Shown piece after piece: positions 63,147 to 64,000 of a DNA stretch of 64,000 nt (within the stretch, counting starts at the first letter, position 1; each line of letters starts with the position of its first letter). The stretch is taken from positions 1 through 64,000 of the forward strand of contig NZ_BAGN01000236.1 of assembly GCF_000308835.1 (NCBI RefSeq). Direction: 5' to 3'. The stretch is from Nocardia vinacea NBRC 16497. GTDB lineage: Bacteria > Actinomycetota > Actinomycetes > Mycobacteriales > Mycobacteriaceae. Position numbers and translations under genes: made by a program. The notes below the pieces were generated by a model that saw nothing but the letters and a program-made list of their open reading frames with translations, ran no database searches and was not told where the DNA came from.

Positions 63147-63162
63147 AGTGAGGTAGCTCACA
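63147..63162. promoter_or_regulatory. CRP-like site upstream of the SDR gene
   Basis: AGTGA-GGTAGC-TCACA differs at one end base from the TGTGA-N6-TCACA consensus of CRP. It lies 38 nt before the SDR start, a position suited to repression or to activation from a downstream promoter. Confidence 0.5.
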
Positions 63163-63199
63163 TTCGACTGTGTCACGTCGGAAGGAGGTCAGCTGTCTG

Positions 63200-64000
63200 A
63201 TGGTCATGAACGACAACAAGAACGTATTGCTGGCCGGGGCGAGCGGAGTGCTGGGCGGCCACATCACCACCGCTCTCCGGCAGTCCGGCTACACCGTGAT
63301 TTCGCTGTCCCGCGGCGCCGGGGCCGATGTCCAGGCCGATCTGATGAATCGCGACCAGCTGCTGCGCGCGGTCGAGGGCCGCACGATCGACACCGTCGTG
63401 CATGCCGCGACGGCTCTGCGCAAGGCGCCGATGCGGCACAAGGATATGTACGCGACCAACGAGCTGCGGATCACCGGCACCGCCAACCTGCTGGAGGCCG
63501 CACGCGTCGTCGGCGCCCGGCGGATCATCGCCGAATCCGTTGTCCTCGGTTACGGCTACGGCGATTTCGGCGATCACCAGTTCACCGAGGACGACCCCTT
63601 CGCCTCGACCGGCGACAAAGCGGTGGAACCCCACCTCGAAGGCATGCGGGTCAAGGAAGAGCTGACGCTGAATGCCGATGGAATCGAAGGGATCTCATTG
63701 CGCTACGGCATGTTCTATGGCGCGGGCGGCACAGAGACCATTATCGAGATGCTGCGCAAGCGACAGCTGCCGACGGTGAACGATCACGGACGGGTGCTGC
63801 CGTGGGTCGATCTGGTCGATGCGGGTGCGGCGGTGGCGCTGGCCGTCGAGGGCGGAAAGCCCGGTGCCGCATACAACATCGTGGACGACACCCCGCTCGG
63901 CTTCGGTGCATACGTCAAGCTGGTAGCCGAAACCTTCGGCACACCAAAGCCATTGACCGTACCCGCCTGGATGATGCGGCCCATGTCGTACGCCTACCGC
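63200..64000 (+). CDS. NAD-dependent epimerase/dehydratase-like SDR (partial, 3' end beyond window)
   Basis: The frame stays open for 267 codons to the window edge. The N-terminal Rossmann motif GASGVLGGHI (about residues 13-22) marks an extended or atypical SDR. Other family features are TVVHAATALRKAPM, ELRITGTANLLEAARVVGAR and LRYGMFYGAGG. The usual catalytic YxxxK is not found: the aligned stretch reads EGMRVKEEL, where Lys is kept but Tyr is replaced. It may therefore bind NAD(P) without standard SDR chemistry. ATG 63200 has GAAGGAGG 11 nt upstream. A CRP-like site lies in the promoter. Confidence 0.88.
   Translation, partial: MVMNDNKNVLLAGASGVLGGHITTALRQSGYTVISLSRGAGADVQADLMNRDQLLRAVEGRTIDTVVHAATALRKAPMRHKDMYATNELRITGTANLLEAARVVGARRIIAESVVLGYGYGDFGDHQFTEDDPFASTGDKAVEPHLEGMRVKEELTLNADGIEGISLRYGMFYGAGGTETIIEMLRKRQLPTVNDHGRVLPWVDLVDAGAAVALAVEGGKPGAAYNIVDDTPLGFGAYVKLVAETFGTPKPLTVPAWMMRPMSYAYR

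Overview
The window looks like chromosomal DNA from a high-GC, mycolic-acid-containing actinomycete, most probably Nocardia or a close relative. The evidence is strong G/C bias at third codon positions, a complete mce lipid-import operon with its Mas protein, a mycobacterial Sdh1-type succinate dehydrogenase, a DinB2-type polymerase, LppU- and Ldt-type envelope proteins, and two XRE/DUF397 regulatory modules. The genus is an inference from gene content. No rRNA, tRNA, CRISPR array, insertion sequence or prophage was seen.

Layout. 1-4.3 kb: end of an unidentified gene, then a three-gene succinate dehydrogenase operon (membrane anchor, flavoprotein, Fe-S subunit) and a small membrane protein. 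4.3-7 kb: an XRE/DUF397 module on the minus strand and, divergent from it, a run of overlapping small unknown genes. A 66-nt diverged direct repeat lies in the spacer. 6.9-18 kb: AlkA-like glycosylase, a 34-aa peptide, a large FAD/Fe-S dehydrogenase, an ABC exporter behind a MerR-type promoter, an AcuI-like reductase, DinB2, a TetR regulator with a thioesterase, and an FAD monooxygenase. 18-27 kb: Lon, divergent MerR regulator, DUF445 membrane protein, TIGR03084 protein, secreted unknown, L-2-hydroxyglutarate oxidase, SRPBCC protein and RNase H. 26.9-36.5 kb (minus strand): yrbEA-yrbEB-mceA-F-mas, mostly joined by ATGA stop/start overlaps. 36.5-45 kb: an AT-richer spacer, secreted serine protease, MFS exporter, LppU, secreted unknown, serine hydrolase, P450 and L,D-transpeptidase. 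45.2-49.6 kb: ugpAEBC glycerol-3-phosphate-type ABC importer. 49.6-64 kb: M13 metallopeptidase, second XRE/DUF397 module, DUF4190 protein, pirin, Nudix, MFS, a divergent pair of an Asp-repeat protein and a DUF4185 stalk protein, a fused 5-oxoprolinase and a partial SDR.

Themes. Many genes serve the cell envelope (mce, ugp, Ldt, LppU, S1 protease, DUF4185). At least eight genes carry a TANNNT hexamer 6-7 nt before the start codon and no Shine-Dalgarno, the layout expected of leaderless transcripts. Nine hairpins act as likely terminators, several placed between convergent genes. The least-explained material is the pair of XRE/DUF397 modules with their small partner proteins, the 34-aa peptide, a DinB2 polymerase with Gln at the sugar-gate position, the repeat elements at 5.7/6.1 kb and 55.7 kb, and several palindromic operators.
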